33,873 bases of DNA from Acidobacteriaceae bacterium (GCA_903970395.1 CAJCIM010000153.1:1-33873); one strand, 5' to 3'; positions 15,926 through 25,094 are shown, counted from the stretch's first letter. Notes: generated from the letters alone by a model not told the origin. Made by a program: numbers and translations.

Positions 15926-15984
15926 GCTCTCCGCCCGGAGAGCTGACGGAACCAAGAACTGCGTGGTTCGGTCAGCTCACTGAC
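15926..15984 (+). promoter_or_regulatory. Folded leader with overlapping hairpins before the collagen-like gene
   Basis: Three inverted repeats overlap in tandem. GCTCTCCG/CGGAGAGC spans 15926-15943 (2-nt gap). A 14-nt pair at 15941-15954 and 15964-15977 differs at one position and has a 9-nt loop. GTCAG/CTGAC spans 15971-15984 with a 4-nt loop. Each overlaps the next, so they are mutually exclusive, like a switch. No T-run follows. The GGAACC at 15949 plus GTCAG 16 nt later could instead be an ECF-sigma promoter. Confidence 0.45.
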
Positions 15985-16027
15985 GGTGCGTCGTTGGCAC
16001 TCTTGTCTGGGGGCTAGCTACGTGCGG

Positions 16028-18250
16028 ATGAACAGGGTGTCGGTGGTTACAGTTCTGGCGTTGGTTTGCGCCATGGGTCTGGCTGGATGTGGTGGGGGCT
16101 CTTCGGCGTCCACAGGCCCGATAGGCGCGTCGGGTCCCACAGGCTCGACAGGTTCCACAGGCTCGACAGGCACAACGGGTACGACGGGCACTACCGGCTC
16201 TACGGGTACGACTGGTACAACGGGTGCTACCGGTACGACTGGCTCCACCGGATCAACGGGTACGACGGGTTCCACGGGTACGACGGGTACCACAGGCACT
16301 ACCGGTCCCACAGGCTCGACAGGCACAACGGGTACGACGGGCACTACCGGCTCTACGGGTACGACGGGTTCCATAGGCACTACCGGTTCCACTGGTGCGA
16401 CTGGCACCACGGGTTCCACGGGTACGACTGGTACAACGGGTACGACCGGATCCACGGGACCAACGGGTGTACCGGGTCTGGGCTTCGGTGGGAAGGTGAT
16501 GGCGGGCAGTTTCCCCCTGGCGGGGGCGAGTGTCCAACTGTATGCTGCAGGGACGACCGGCAATGGCTCCGCCCCGACGGCGCTGCTGAGTACTGCAATG
16601 ACGACGGACAGTACAGGCGCGTTCAACATCGCGGCGGCCGCCTATACGTGCCCGTCGGCGAGTTCGGTGCTATATCTGGTTTCCACGGGTGGCTATGTGG
16701 GAGCGAGCGGTACATCGAACCCTGATGCGGTGCTGATGAGTTCACCCGGCGCGTGCAGCGCGGTGGCGACTGGCGCCAGCTATGTGGTGAATGAATTGAC
16801 CACAGTCGCAAGCGCCTACGCGTTTGCGCAGTTCTTGAGCACTGGCGCGAATCTGGGTGCGAGTGCCACGAACACCAGCGGACTGACCCTGGCAGCGGGC
16901 ACTCTGGCGAATCTGGTGAATGTAACCACCGGAGCCGCGCCAGGCACCGGATTTCCCAGCACAGGTACGGCTCCGACCGCGAAGCTAGACTCGCTGGCCA
17001 ATGCCGTCGATGCCTGCGTCATCATTTCTGCTGAGTGCTCTACCTTGTTCTCCGCTGTCGCGCCGGTCGGAGCTTCACCGACCAACACCCTGGATGCCCT
17101 GCTAGACTTGGCAAAGAACCCAGTAGGATCCAGCGCTGTGTATGGAGCGACACTCAGGTCGACGGCCTACGCATCGCCGATACTAACCGCAGCGCCAGCG
17201 GACTGGACCTTGTTTGTGACCTATGCCGGAGGAGGGATGAACGATCCATCGGCGCTGTCGATCGACTCCAGGGGCAACGTGTGGGTCGCCAACTATTTTT
17301 CGACCGCGAGCCTGTTCACCAACGCAGGTGTGCCCGTGTTCGGCACAGGACTCACGAGCAGTGTGCTGGGCCTGGGCCATGAGTATGGCGGCGCGGTGGA
17401 TGCGAACGACGTGATGTGGTTTGCCAATGAGCCATGCAGTTCCAACCCGCCGACGGATCCCTGCCCGGGGAACAACAACACGAGTTCCGTGACGCTGTTG
17501 ACTTCGGCTGGAACAGCTGCGGCTGGCTCTCCGTACACGGCCGGCGGTCTGGACTTCCCGATTGCCATCGCCGTCGATACGACAAATGTCTCGTGGATTG
17601 TGGACTACGGCAACTCTCACGTGACGCTGTTGAGCAATGCGGGAACGACTCTTTCGGGTGCCAGCGGCTATAACGGAGTGGACTCGAACGGTACCTTAAA
17701 CTTTGTGTTCCCGGTGGCCATCGCGGTGGATTCGAACCGCAATGGCTGGGTAGCGAATCAGAGCAGCGATACGGTGACCAAGGTCTCTCCAGATGGGTCG
17801 AGCTACACAAGCTATGCGACCGGCAACGGTCCCTCCGGCGTCGCGGTCGATACCGCGAATAATGTGTGGGTGTCGAACTACTTCGACGACAGCGTCGGCA
17901 TCGTGTCGGCGGCAGGTAAGGTACTTTCGGGTCCGGGCATCATGGGGGGTGGCATCCTTCACCCGCAGGGCATCGCGGTGGATGGTGCGAATAACGCCTG
18001 GGTGGCGAACTACCGCGGGAACTCGGTGAGCGAGCTGTCGGCCGTAGGCTCTAGCGCGGGCTCAGGCGCGATCCTGTCGCCGTCGACCGGCTGGGGATCG
18101 GATGCGTCCTTGCTGGAGGCGTTTGGCCTGGCCATCGACGCCAGTGGAAACGTGTGGGTCACGAACTTCGGCCTGAACACCCTGACCGAGTTTGTGGGAC
18201 TGGCCGTGCCGGTGAAGACGCCGCTGCTGGGAGCCGCGAGGATTCCATAG
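16028..18250 (+). CDS. Lipoprotein with collagen-like repeats and an NHL-type beta-propeller
   Basis: A 740-residue predicted surface lipoprotein. A signal peptide ends in the lipobox LAGC (lipidated Cys21). Forty uninterrupted Gly-X-Y triplets occupy about 30-149, nearly all Gly-Ser-Thr or Gly-Thr-Thr and with few Pro. A small beta domain resembling a carboxypeptidase-regulatory fold follows (about 153-225), then an Ala/Thr-rich helical region (about 240-385). The remainder is a repeated NHL-like propeller with units such as [15 protein letters not shown] and [15 protein letters not shown]. No transmembrane tail is seen. The ATG at 16028 gives a normal lipoprotein signal; an in-frame GTG at 16022 sits better behind GGGGG (16009-16013). 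A structural or adhesive role is inferred from the domains. Confidence 0.85.
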   Translation: MNRVSVVTVLALVCAMGLAGCGGGSSASTGPIGASGPTGSTGSTGSTGTTGTTGTTGSTGTTGTTGATGTTGSTGSTGTTGSTGTTGTTGTTGPTGSTGTTGTTGTTGSTGTTGSIGTTGSTGATGTTGSTGTTGTTGTTGSTGPTGVPGLGFGGKVMAGSFPLAGASVQLYAAGTTGNGSAPTALLSTAMTTDSTGAFNIAAAAYTCPSASSVLYLVSTGGYVGASGTSNPDAVLMSSPGACSAVATGASYVVNELTTVASAYAFAQFLSTGANLGASATNTSGLTLAAGTLANLVNVTTGAAPGTGFPSTGTAPTAKLDSLANAVDACVIISAECSTLFSAVAPVGASPTNTLDALLDLAKNPVGSSAVYGATLRSTAYASPILTAAPADWTLFVTYAGGGMNDPSALSIDSRGNVWVANYFSTASLFTNAGVPVFGTGLTSSVLGLGHEYGGAVDANDVMWFANEPCSSNPPTDPCPGNNNTSSVTLLTSAGTAAAGSPYTAGGLDFPIAIAVDTTNVSWIVDYGNSHVTLLSNAGTTLSGASGYNGVDSNGTLNFVFPVAIAVDSNRNGWVANQSSDTVTKVSPDGSSYTSYATGNGPSGVAVDTANNVWVSNYFDDSVGIVSAAGKVLSGPGIMGGGILHPQGIAVDGANNAWVANYRGNSVSELSAVGSSAGSGAILSPSTGWGSDASLLEAFGLAIDASGNVWVTNFGLNTLTEFVGLAVPVKTPLLGAARIP
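16115..16474 (+). repeat. Gly-Ser/Thr-Thr coding minisatellite
   Basis: A 360-bp tract of 9-nt-like units (variants of GGTACGACG, GGCACAACG and GGCTCGACA) encodes the forty Gly-X-Y triplets of the collagen-like domain. Units vary by synonymous and Ser/Thr changes, and longer blocks recur within it (for example around 16150-16200 and 16320-16355). It is in frame throughout, so gain or loss of whole units would change protein length without breaking the frame. Confidence 0.9.
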
Positions 18251-18370
18251 CGGTCTGACAATCTCTGGGCGGCATCCCTGGTTTAAGAGTGCAGGATCCA
18301 CGTTTGGGATCCGACACTAAGTGCAATCGGATACGGATTTTAGCCGCAAAACTGCGGAGGGGTGCGCGCG

Positions 18371-18682
18371 CTACATGATGCGGAAGCGCTCACGCATCAG
18401 GCGCTGGAAGCGTGGTCGCCAGATGAGGTCGTAGGCGAGTTCCTTGCCGGGAAACATCGCCAGGGCGGCGGTGCGGCTGTCGGCGATCATCTGCGAGGCG
18501 TCGTCGATGGTGAGCGAGGTGTCCTGCGCGATGGTCTGCATCACGAGGTTCATCATCATCTGCAGACGCCGGATGAGACGCGCCTCCTCAAGTTCAGCGG
18601 GAGACTTGATACGCGAGGAGGTTGATTGGGAGAGTTGCTCTGCGCGATGCGGTTGTGCGGCGGGCGATGAGGGCTTTTCCAT
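18371..18682 (-). CDS. Conserved-looking small protein, function unknown
   Basis: A soluble, charged protein of 103 residues without signal peptide or membrane segment. The first 30 residues are Ser/Pro/Gln-rich and probably disordered; the rest looks helical (EEARLIRRLQMMMNLVMQTI, then LTIDDASQMIADSRTAALAMFPGKE) and ends in a basic Arg-rich stretch. The ATG at 18682 is set by AAGGAG about 6 nt upstream; the frame stays open to 18718, but that would bury the site. It is the last gene of the run that starts with birA, 62 nt after comEC. I do not recognise the family. Confidence 0.72.
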   Translation of the reverse strand: MEKPSSPAAQPHRAEQLSQSTSSRIKSPAELEEARLIRRLQMMMNLVMQTIAQDTSLTIDDASQMIADSRTAALAMFPGKELAYDLIWRPRFQRLMRERFRIM

Positions 18683-18744
18683 GGATCTCCTTACGGTGAA
18701 TGAGGCGTTGGAGAGCATCCGTGCAAGCTCGGCTTGCCAGCATT

Positions 18745-21468
18745 CTAGTCTGGAGCGTCTGCGGAAAACGCTTTAATCTGGCCTGTTGGGCTGAGCAGGA
18801 AGGTCTCGGCACCGTGACGGTCGGTGCGATAGGTCTTCACATGCGCGGCCTCGAGACGGCTGAGGACCTCCGCGCGTGGGTGTCCAAAGGTGTTGCGCCG
18901 CCCGACGCTGATGACGGCATCGCGGGGAGTGACGGCGTCTAGAAACTCGGGATTTGTGGAGGTTTTGCTGCCGTGGTGGCCGACTTTGAGCAGAGTGACG
19001 GGCGCGAGGCGGTGGTTGCTGAGCATGGCACTTTCGCTGGGGGCTTCAGCGTCGCCTTCGAGTAATGCGCTGGCGCGATCGTAGTCGATGCGCAGGACGA
19101 GGGAGTCGTCGTTCACGGGCACGCCAGGATTGCTGTAAGTGCGCTCAGGCGCTAGGACAGAGATCCGCGTGCCAGCCCAGGGAAGCGCGTCGCCGGCGTG
19201 CAGGTGACGTACAAGGATGTGCAGTTGCTTCGCCTCCGCAAGCAGGGCGCGGAAGTTCGCGGAGTTGCCGGGATCGATGCTGAGCCAGAGTTCGCGCGGG
19301 CGAAGGTCGCGTAGGATAGCAGGCATTCCGCCCATGTGGTCGGAGTGTGCGTGGGTCAGGACGACAATATCTAGACGGCGGATGCGGCGAGACCAGAGGT
19401 AGGGAGCGACGATCTGTTCGCCGATGTCCCAGCTGGCGACGGCGGTCGAGGTGCGACCGGTGGGGCCGCCTGCGTCGATGAGCATGGTGCTTCCGGTGGG
19501 AGAGACGGCGAAAATCGAGTCGCCCTGGCCGACATCAAGTGCTGTGATTTCGAGCATGCCGTGATGCAGAAGCGGCGGCGTTGGCCACGCGACGATAACA
19601 GGGACAAACAGAGTCGCGAGTATCCCAATCAGCACGAGGAAACGACGTTGTTCACGCAGGAGAATGCAACCCAAGGCGATGAGAGTACCGGCGATCGCAA
19701 TGGCAACAATCGCGGGCGCAGGCATGCGGAGATCCGCCAGTGGAGCAGTTTGGAGGCGAAGCACCGTGTACCGCATGACGTGCAACAAAAGTGCGGTGAG
19801 CGTCATAGGAATCACCGCGAGCCAAGTGCTGATGAGCGAGGCACAGAACATCAGCACGGCGGCGCAGAGCAGAGCTGCAAGCAGAGGAATGTTAACCAGG
19901 TTGAGCGGCAGAGCGAAGAGCGTGGCGCGGTGGAAGTAGATAGCCATTGGAATGGCAAGGCAAAGTTCGGCTGCGACGCTGACGATACATGCTTCGGCGA
20001 AGTAGAAAGCGAGGTGCAGCAACCAGACGGGAAGGTTGCGAAGGCGCTGGCCCAGAAGGCCTGCGGAGAGATTGCAGGCCATGCGGACGCCGACTCGAAA
20101 CTGCGCGAGGCGTGGATGGACGAAAGCGTCCAGCGCGAAGACGTTGAGGAGCTTCAGGACACGGACGTAAGGAGTAAGGGTTCGCTGGAGCAGTGGTGAG
20201 GCGATACCCGCGATAGAGAGGATGACCAAGAAGGTCATCTGGAAGCTGGACTCGAAGAGCGCGCGTGGATCGAGCGCGAGTACAGCGCAGGCAGCGAATC
20301 CCAGCCCATTGAGCGCGTTGCTCTCGCGGTCGAGCCACAGCGACAGCAGGTAGATGGAGGTCATCAGCAGTGCGCGTTGCGCGGGTGCGCCGAAGCCGGT
20401 AAGCAGAGCGTATGCAGCGGTGAGTGCGATGGTGATGAGTACTGCAGGGCCTTCGGAGAGGCGTAGTCTGCGCAGTAGCCAGTAGAGACCTGTGGCGAGC
20501 AAGGCGATGTGCAGGCCCGAGACGACGAAGAGATGGAACGTTCCGGTGCGCTGGAAGGCGTCGCGCAGACTGCTGGAGAGAAGTGTCCGGTTGCCGAAGA
20601 GCATCGCGTTGAGCATGGCGATGTCTTCTCTGTTCAGATGCAGAGAGCGAGGAAGCATTGTGTTGGGACGTGAGGCGAGGACGTGATCGAGGCGGTCGGC
20701 GGCCCATGTCTGTATGTCGTAGAGGTGGCAGCTAACGGTTGGTGCTGTGCTGGAGAACTGCGTGATGGCTTTGGACTTTGCGGATGCAGTTAAGTCAATG
20801 CCTTCGGCGAGGAGTTGGTTGGCGTAAGAGAAGGCTCCTGGGTCGCGGTAGACATCCGGAGTGCGCATTCGCAGCGGAAGTTCGATCTCTTCGCCGCAGT
20901 GAAGAGCAACGGGTTCGCCGGTGAGCACGATGCGTACGCCGCCGGTGAGTGGGCGCATCGTGGAGATATCCGGTGTGATGTCTTCTACGGCGGCGATGTC
21001 GAGGTCGATGGATTCGCGTGGAGGAGCGGTGTCGAGCTCCCAACCGCCTGGCTCGATCTGCCACGGTTGCAGTGTCTGGATGTCGGTATCGCTGGGTTGT
21101 GCGGGCAGCAGGCGAACCCGGGTGATGCGGCCGCGGACGTTGCGGCTGAGGCCGTCTGCGTAGCTCTGCAACTCAGGATGCGTAGGTACTGATGGCTCGA
21201 TCTCCGCGCACCAGCAGCCAACGACGATCCAGAAGGCTAGAGCCGCTGCGACCATGATGCGTGGAGCGTAATAACGGCTAAAGACAGTAAGGCTGATGAG
21301 CAGTGCTGCCGCCAGGACGAGGAGTCGTGTCGGCTGCCAGTTCCGTGTCAGCACATCGCCGATGGCAAAGCAGAGAGCAGCAGCAAGCATGGGGACTCTG
21401 CGAAGTCGCAGAGGCTCCACGGAGAGCGGACGGTTCATCCAATGGCTTGCAGCGCCGACTGCCTGCAT
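18745..21468 (-). CDS. comEC: ComEC/Rec2-family DNA uptake channel
   Basis: Inner-membrane protein that in competent bacteria passes single-stranded DNA into the cytoplasm. At 907 residues it has the full three-part layout: an N-terminal hydrophobic and soluble DUF4131-like part with several short membrane segments, a central multi-helix competence domain with the signature HLFVVSGLHIALL near 313-325, and a C-terminal metallo-beta-lactamase-like domain with the metal motif LTHAHSDHMGG near 703-713. The ATG at 21468 has only a weak TAGG upstream; an internal ATG at 21438 is an alternative. It lies 39 nt after the rRNA methyltransferase gene, in the same run. Whether the cell is naturally competent cannot be judged from one gene. 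Confidence 0.94.
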   Translation of the reverse strand: MQAVGAASHWMNRPLSVEPLRLRRVPMLAAALCFAIGDVLTRNWQPTRLLVLAAALLISLTVFSRYYAPRIMVAAALAFWIVVGCWCAEIEPSVPTHPELQSYADGLSRNVRGRITRVRLLPAQPSDTDIQTLQPWQIEPGGWELDTAPPRESIDLDIAAVEDITPDISTMRPLTGGVRIVLTGEPVALHCGEEIELPLRMRTPDVYRDPGAFSYANQLLAEGIDLTASAKSKAITQFSSTAPTVSCHLYDIQTWAADRLDHVLASRPNTMLPRSLHLNREDIAMLNAMLFGNRTLLSSSLRDAFQRTGTFHLFVVSGLHIALLATGLYWLLRRLRLSEGPAVLITIALTAAYALLTGFGAPAQRALLMTSIYLLSLWLDRESNALNGLGFAACAVLALDPRALFESSFQMTFLVILSIAGIASPLLQRTLTPYVRVLKLLNVFALDAFVHPRLAQFRVGVRMACNLSAGLLGQRLRNLPVWLLHLAFYFAEACIVSVAAELCLAIPMAIYFHRATLFALPLNLVNIPLLAALLCAAVLMFCASLISTWLAVIPMTLTALLLHVMRYTVLRLQTAPLADLRMPAPAIVAIAIAGTLIALGCILLREQRRFLVLIGILATLFVPVIVAWPTPPLLHHGMLEITALDVGQGDSIFAVSPTGSTMLIDAGGPTGRTSTAVASWDIGEQIVAPYLWSRRIRRLDIVVLTHAHSDHMGGMPAILRDLRPRELWLSIDPGNSANFRALLAEAKQLHILVRHLHAGDALPWAGTRISVLAPERTYSNPGVPVNDDSLVLRIDYDRASALLEGDAEAPSESAMLSNHRLAPVTLLKVGHHGSKTSTNPEFLDAVTPRDAVISVGRRNTFGHPRAEVLSRLEAAHVKTYRTDRHGAETFLLSPTGQIKAFSADAPD

Positions 21469-21507
21469 GAGAAGCGCTACCTATCGTTCGGTTGGTATGG
21501 GATGAGT

Positions 21508-22671
21508 TTAGCGGGTTCGGTGAAGGATGGCGACGGTTTCGAGGTGGAAGGTTTGGGGAAAGAGGTCGACGAGATGCAACTCTGAGAGTGTGTAGTGCGA
21601 TTGCAGCACGGCGAGGTCACGAGCGAGCGTGGTGGGGTCGCAGGAGACGTAGACGATGTGTTGTGGCGCTATGCGGTTGAGCAGATCACAGGCTTCGATG
21701 CCAGCGCCGGCGCGTGGCGGGTCGAGGATGACGAGATCCGGGCGCTCACGTTGCAGTGCGGCGTTGCGGAGGTAGTCGAGTACGGTGGATTCGATGGCTG
21801 TGTGCGCGATGCCGAGTTTGCGGAAGACATTACGCAGGTCGGCGATTGCGGTTGTGTTGGACTCGACTGCGGTGACGCGCGCGAAGCTGCGAGCGAGGAC
21901 GCGTGAGAAGAGACCGACTCCGCTGAAGAGGTCCCATGCGAGTGTGCCGCTTCGAGGTGCATTGTTATGGTCGCAGACGAGGTCCACGAGAGTTTCGAGC
22001 ATGAAACGGTTGACCTGGAAGAAACCTCCGCGGGTGATCCAGTAGAGTTCGTCGGCTACGCGATAGTTGAGGCCTGTTGTGCCCGCTTCGGCGAGGACGC
22101 GGCCCGTTGGACCGGTGCGTGGGTCGGCGGCGATAGCGCCTGCGCCGACGATGGTGATGTTCTGTGGTGCGTGCTGCTGGAAGGCCTTGAAGGCCCGGAT
22201 GAAGCTGCCTTGCTGTGACTTCGTGCGTGGTGCGCAGAGCAGTGTAAGCTGCAGCTGCGATTGGTCGTGGTTGCAGAAGAGTTCGACCTCGCTGGCGGCG
22301 TTGAGCCAGAAGAGTGCGTCGCGGTCTTCGCTGGCTGCGTGAATGAGCGAGGCGGCAGTATTCCAGAGAGCGGTTGCGGCGATGGGGCACTCGGTGATGG
22401 GCTGGAAGGCCGTCGTGCCGAGCTGGTTGTAACCGAGTTGCAGCGTGTCTTGCTGTTGCTCGATGCGGAGGCGGATGCGGTTGCGGTAGTGATATGGCTC
22501 CGCGCTGTGCGTTGCGATGTTGTCTGGGTAGACAACGCCTGACTGGGCTAGAAGCTCTTTGAGGCGATCATGCTTCGTGCGTAGTTGCGCGTCGTACGCG
22601 ACGTCCTGATGCTGGCAGCCGCCGCAGCGGCCGAAGTGCGGACAGCGCGGTGTGGCAGTTGGGTTGCTCAT
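21508..22671 (-). CDS. 23S rRNA (uracil-5-)-methyltransferase, RlmC/RlmD (RumA/B) family
   Basis: SAM-dependent enzyme making 5-methyluridine in RNA, most likely 23S rRNA. The 387 residues begin directly with the iron-sulfur cysteines Cys10, Cys16 and Cys19 (CPHFGRCGGCQ), with the fourth at Cys95 (ITECP). The SAM site is in WDLFSGVGLFS, the catalytic nucleophile is Cys344 in YVSCDPTTLARD, and the general base region is FHLETVA near the end. There is no N-terminal TRAM domain, which is closer to the RlmC layout than to RlmD; which uridine is modified is not decidable. Its ATG overlaps the upstream gene's stop (ATGA, 4 bp), indicating translational coupling. Confidence 0.9.
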   Translation of the reverse strand: MSNPTATPRCPHFGRCGGCQHQDVAYDAQLRTKHDRLKELLAQSGVVYPDNIATHSAEPYHYRNRIRLRIEQQQDTLQLGYNQLGTTAFQPITECPIAATALWNTAASLIHAASEDRDALFWLNAASEVELFCNHDQSQLQLTLLCAPRTKSQQGSFIRAFKAFQQHAPQNITIVGAGAIAADPRTGPTGRVLAEAGTTGLNYRVADELYWITRGGFFQVNRFMLETLVDLVCDHNNAPRSGTLAWDLFSGVGLFSRVLARSFARVTAVESNTTAIADLRNVFRKLGIAHTAIESTVLDYLRNAALQRERPDLVILDPPRAGAGIEACDLLNRIAPQHIVYVSCDPTTLARDLAVLQSHYTLSELHLVDLFPQTFHLETVAILHRTR

Positions 22672-23417
22672 GCTTCATGTCCCATGTAGAAGAGGCTGAG
22701 GCGCGGGAGGTTGTGGAGCTCGAGCAGGCGCTTGTGCAGGAACTGCTGTTGCAGCTGGCGGAGTTGCGCGACCGACATGCGGCTGCGGTAAGGAGCGAGC
22801 TCGCGGTCGGCCTGCGCCTTGAGGTCAACGAGTTGCTGCTCAGTTGCGCTGGTTTCGAGGGCGGCGAAGAGTTTGTCCTCGAGGACAGTGAGTGTGCGGT
22901 CGAGGTCGTCGAGCGCGAGCGGTTGTGGCGAGCGCATGGTTGCTGCAAGCTCATTCAAACGCTGGGCTGTGTTGGCAAGTATGGGGAGCGTCACTCCACT
23001 CATGTCGCGATGAGACTGCGCCATGAATGGGGCACCCGAAGTCTGTGGGTTGAAGGCTGCTGCGTTGCGTTCGAGGTAGGTTGCGACGCGATCGGTCTCG
23101 AAGCCGCTTTCCTGTGGCTCGCGCTTGGCGGGTGCTGAGCCTGTTGCGGCTTCGACCATCTCTTCGGTGGCTTGCATTACGGCTTGTGCGCACCAGGCGA
23201 GGCCGTTGACCTTGCGGAGTCGCGCGCCAGCCTTGTGGGCCTTTGCGTCGTGCTTGTCGAATGCGTTGTCGATGCCGCGCAGAACGGCTTCGAGCGGAAT
23301 GCCGGCTTCGCGCCAGGTCTCGATCAGCGCCCAGTCGAGCGTGCTGAGGAGCAGAATGCTTCCGCGACGCTGGCTGAAGCGCTCTTCGATCTCGGAGAAG
23401 TATTCGTAGTAGTTCAT
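22668..23417 (-). CDS. Helical protein of unknown function coupled to the rRNA methyltransferase
   Basis: A 249-residue soluble protein, mostly helical by eye, with no signal peptide. It opens MNYYEYFSEIEERFSQRRG and contains LSTLDWALIETWREAGIPLE near 24-43. This tryptophan-containing stretch followed by a basic His/Lys-rich segment (KHDAKAHKAG) recalls small nucleic-acid-associated domains, but I cannot name a family. The middle has a Pro/Glu/Lys-rich linker, and the C-terminal half looks like coiled coil (LRQLQQQFLHKRLLEL). It overlaps the methyltransferase start by 4 bp, so the two are probably translated together. No Shine-Dalgarno sequence is visible; a hairpin lies 8 nt upstream of its ATG. 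Confidence 0.78.
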   Translation of the reverse strand: MNYYEYFSEIEERFSQRRGSILLLSTLDWALIETWREAGIPLEAVLRGIDNAFDKHDAKAHKAGARLRKVNGLAWCAQAVMQATEEMVEAATGSAPAKREPQESGFETDRVATYLERNAAAFNPQTSGAPFMAQSHRDMSGVTLPILANTAQRLNELAATMRSPQPLALDDLDRTLTVLEDKLFAALETSATEQQLVDLKAQADRELAPYRSRMSVAQLRQLQQQFLHKRLLELHNLPRLSLFYMGHEA

Positions 23418-23425
23418 GAAAGGCA

Positions 23426-23448
23426 GAGTGTAGACACTCTCTACACTC
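23426..23448 (-). repeat. Perfect 9-bp hairpin between coaX and the 249-residue gene
   Basis: GAGTGTAGA (23426-23434) and TCTACACTC (23440-23448) pair perfectly around a 5-nt loop in the 33-nt gap. On the transcript it sits just before the ATG at 23417, which has no ribosome binding site of its own. On the plus strand it is preceded by AAAGGCAG, as is the hairpin at 14437, which suggests a shared origin. Confidence 0.6.
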
Positions 23449-23450
23449 GC

Positions 23451-24251
23451 TTATCTGCGCTTGTAGCGGTCGTGGTTGCGTTCGTAGATGATGCGCAGGC
23501 CGTTGAGGGTGAGGCGTTCATCTACCTGATGGATGTACTTGCTGTCTGCGGCGATGAGCTTGGCGAGGCCGCCGGTGGCGATGGTCTTGGTTGCGGGGCC
23601 GAGTTCGGCCATCATGCGTTCGAGGATTCCGTCGACAAGGCCGATGTAACCGTAGTAGAGGCCGATCTGGATGTTGTCGACGGTGTTGGTTCCAATGATC
23701 TTTGCGGGCTTCTTGATCTCGACGCGTGTGAGACGAGCGGCGCGGGCGAAGAGCGCGTCGGCGGAGATGCCCAGGCCGGGGGCGATGGCGCCGCCGAGGA
23801 ACTCGCCTTTCACGGAGACGACGTCGAATGTGGTGGCCGTTCCCATGTCCACGATGATGGTGGGACCGCCGAGGAGGTCGAAGGCGGCGACGCAGTTGAC
23901 GACGCGATCCGCGCCGACTTCGGAGGGGTTGTCGGTGAGGATGGGCAGGCCTGTTTTGACGCCAGGCTCGATGAAGAGGGGCCTGGTGTGGAAGTACGCT
24001 TCGCAGACCTTGCGCAGTGTGGAGTCGAGTGGCGGGACGACGGAGGAGACCACGACGCCGGTGACGAGCTCATGCTTGAGGTTGCGCATGGAGAAGAGGG
24101 TCTGGAAGAGGACGCCGAGCTCGTCGGCGGTCTGCTTGTAGGGCGTGGTGATGCGCCAGTCGGCGATCATCTGCGTGGGCGCGGTCTCGGTGGCGAAGGA
24201 GTAGAGACCGAGAACGGTGTTGGAGTTACCTACGTCGATCGCCAGCAGCAT
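23451..24251 (-). CDS. coaX: Type III pantothenate kinase
   Basis: Phosphorylates pantothenate, the first step of coenzyme A synthesis, using the CoaX fold that does not respond to CoA feedback. The 266 residues carry all family marks: the phosphate loop DVGNSNTVLGLY at 6-17, GADRVVN at 113-119, and the second phosphate motif DMGTATTFD at 135-143. AAAGG lies 6 nt upstream of the ATG. It follows birA by 39 nt, a pairing often seen in bacteria, since both serve cofactors of acyl metabolism (CoA and biotin). The downstream gene is 33 nt away. Confidence 0.95.
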   Translation of the reverse strand: MLLAIDVGNSNTVLGLYSFATETAPTQMIADWRITTPYKQTADELGVLFQTLFSMRNLKHELVTGVVVSSVVPPLDSTLRKVCEAYFHTRPLFIEPGVKTGLPILTDNPSEVGADRVVNCVAAFDLLGGPTIIVDMGTATTFDVVSVKGEFLGGAIAPGLGISADALFARAARLTRVEIKKPAKIIGTNTVDNIQIGLYYGYIGLVDGILERMMAELGPATKTIATGGLAKLIAADSKYIHQVDERLTLNGLRIIYERNHDRYKRR

Positions 24252-24290
24252 GAAGAGCCTTTCTGCCCAAGTCGGACTATGTGGTGCGCG

Positions 24291-25094
24291 CTACAGTACG
24301 TCGCGTACGCCGCCGGAGAGCACGGTGCGTTGCGTGCCATCGTCAGCGTTTACGAGCAGAAAGCCGTGAGCGTCGAGACCAGCGGTCGTTCCAGTATAGC
24401 CACCTTGCTCGGGCACCTGGACGCGGCGTCCGTGGACCCAGTCCGATGAGGCGGTGAAGCGCTCGAGGAGCGGCTTGCCGTCGGTTGCGGCCGCTGCATC
24501 GTCTTCCAGCAGGGTGAGCTCGTGGTCGAGTGCGCGGAGCAGAGCGACGACCATTGCCTGCCGGTCCTGCGTCTTGGTCGTGACGAGGCGCAGCGAGGTT
24601 GCGAGCGGATAGAGCTCGCTGGGGAACCTCTCCTGGTTGAGGTTGATGCCGATGCCGATGACAGCGTAGTGCAGCGGCGCGTCGCTGCCGGAGCCGGCGG
24701 AGGTCTCGACCAGGATGCCTCCAACTTTCTGGCTGCCGATCATGAGGTCGTTGGGCCAACGGAGATCGACGCGCACGCAGGCGGTGGCGAGGATTGCCGT
24801 CTGCGCGGCGAGGCCAGTGGCGAGCGAGAGCATGAGCGCTTCGCGGAGGCGCACCGAAGGCCTGGCGAGGACGCTGAGGTAGAGGCCAGCGTCGGGATCG
24901 GAGACCCAGCTATGTCCGCCGCGACCGCGACCTGCGGTCTGCTCGTCGGCGATGTAGACGGTCCCTTCAGGAGCGCCTTCAACGGCTGCAGCGATGAGTT
25001 GTGTGTTCGTGGAGTCCACGACAGCGAAGTGGTGGATGTGCGCGCTGAAGCGAGTGCCGACGAGCGCGGTCCGAAGGTCTTCTACAAGAGACAT
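24291..25094 (-). CDS. birA: Biotin--[acetyl-CoA carboxylase] ligase
   Basis: Attaches biotin to the biotin carboxyl carrier protein of acetyl-CoA carboxylase via biotinyl-AMP. It has 267 residues, with STNTQL near 28-33, the adenylate loop GRGRGGHSW at 55-63, LRWPNDLMIGSQKVGGILVE with the catalytic Lys, and a C-terminal SH3-like part. It lacks the N-terminal helix-turn-helix of E. coli BirA, so it is a ligase only and not a repressor. It heads the minus-strand run birA-coaX-orf249-methyltransferase-comEC-orf103. A TAGCAT box ends 9 nt before its ATG and no strong Shine-Dalgarno sequence is present, so the transcript may begin very close to the start. Confidence 0.94.
   Translation of the reverse strand: MSLVEDLRTALVGTRFSAHIHHFAVVDSTNTQLIAAAVEGAPEGTVYIADEQTAGRGRGGHSWVSDPDAGLYLSVLARPSVRLREALMLSLATGLAAQTAILATACVRVDLRWPNDLMIGSQKVGGILVETSAGSGSDAPLHYAVIGIGINLNQERFPSELYPLATSLRLVTTKTQDRQAMVVALLRALDHELTLLEDDAAAATDGKPLLERFTASSDWVHGRRVQVPEQGGYTGTTAGLDAHGFLLVNADDGTQRTVLSGGVRDVL

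Noticed and set aside
16115-16474. CRISPR-like array
   Set aside because: Units are 9 nt, continuous and in frame without unique spacers; this is coding repeat.
16018-16629. Minus-strand frame of Val-Pro-Val-Glu-Pro repeats, resembling an elastin-like protein
   Set aside because: It is the exact antisense of the collagen-like Gly-X-Y tract; the repeat arises from the opposite strand and the frame lacks a plausible start.
17728-17738. GGATTCGAACC, resembling the T-loop of a minus-strand tRNA
   Set aside because: No acceptor stem, anticodon stem or other tRNA parts around it, and it lies inside a propeller repeat encoding Val-Asp-Ser-Asn-Arg.
23172-24449. Plus-strand open frame of 425 codons opposite coaX
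   Set aside because: It runs antisense across coaX and parts of both neighbouring genes; it has no domain and no sensible start.
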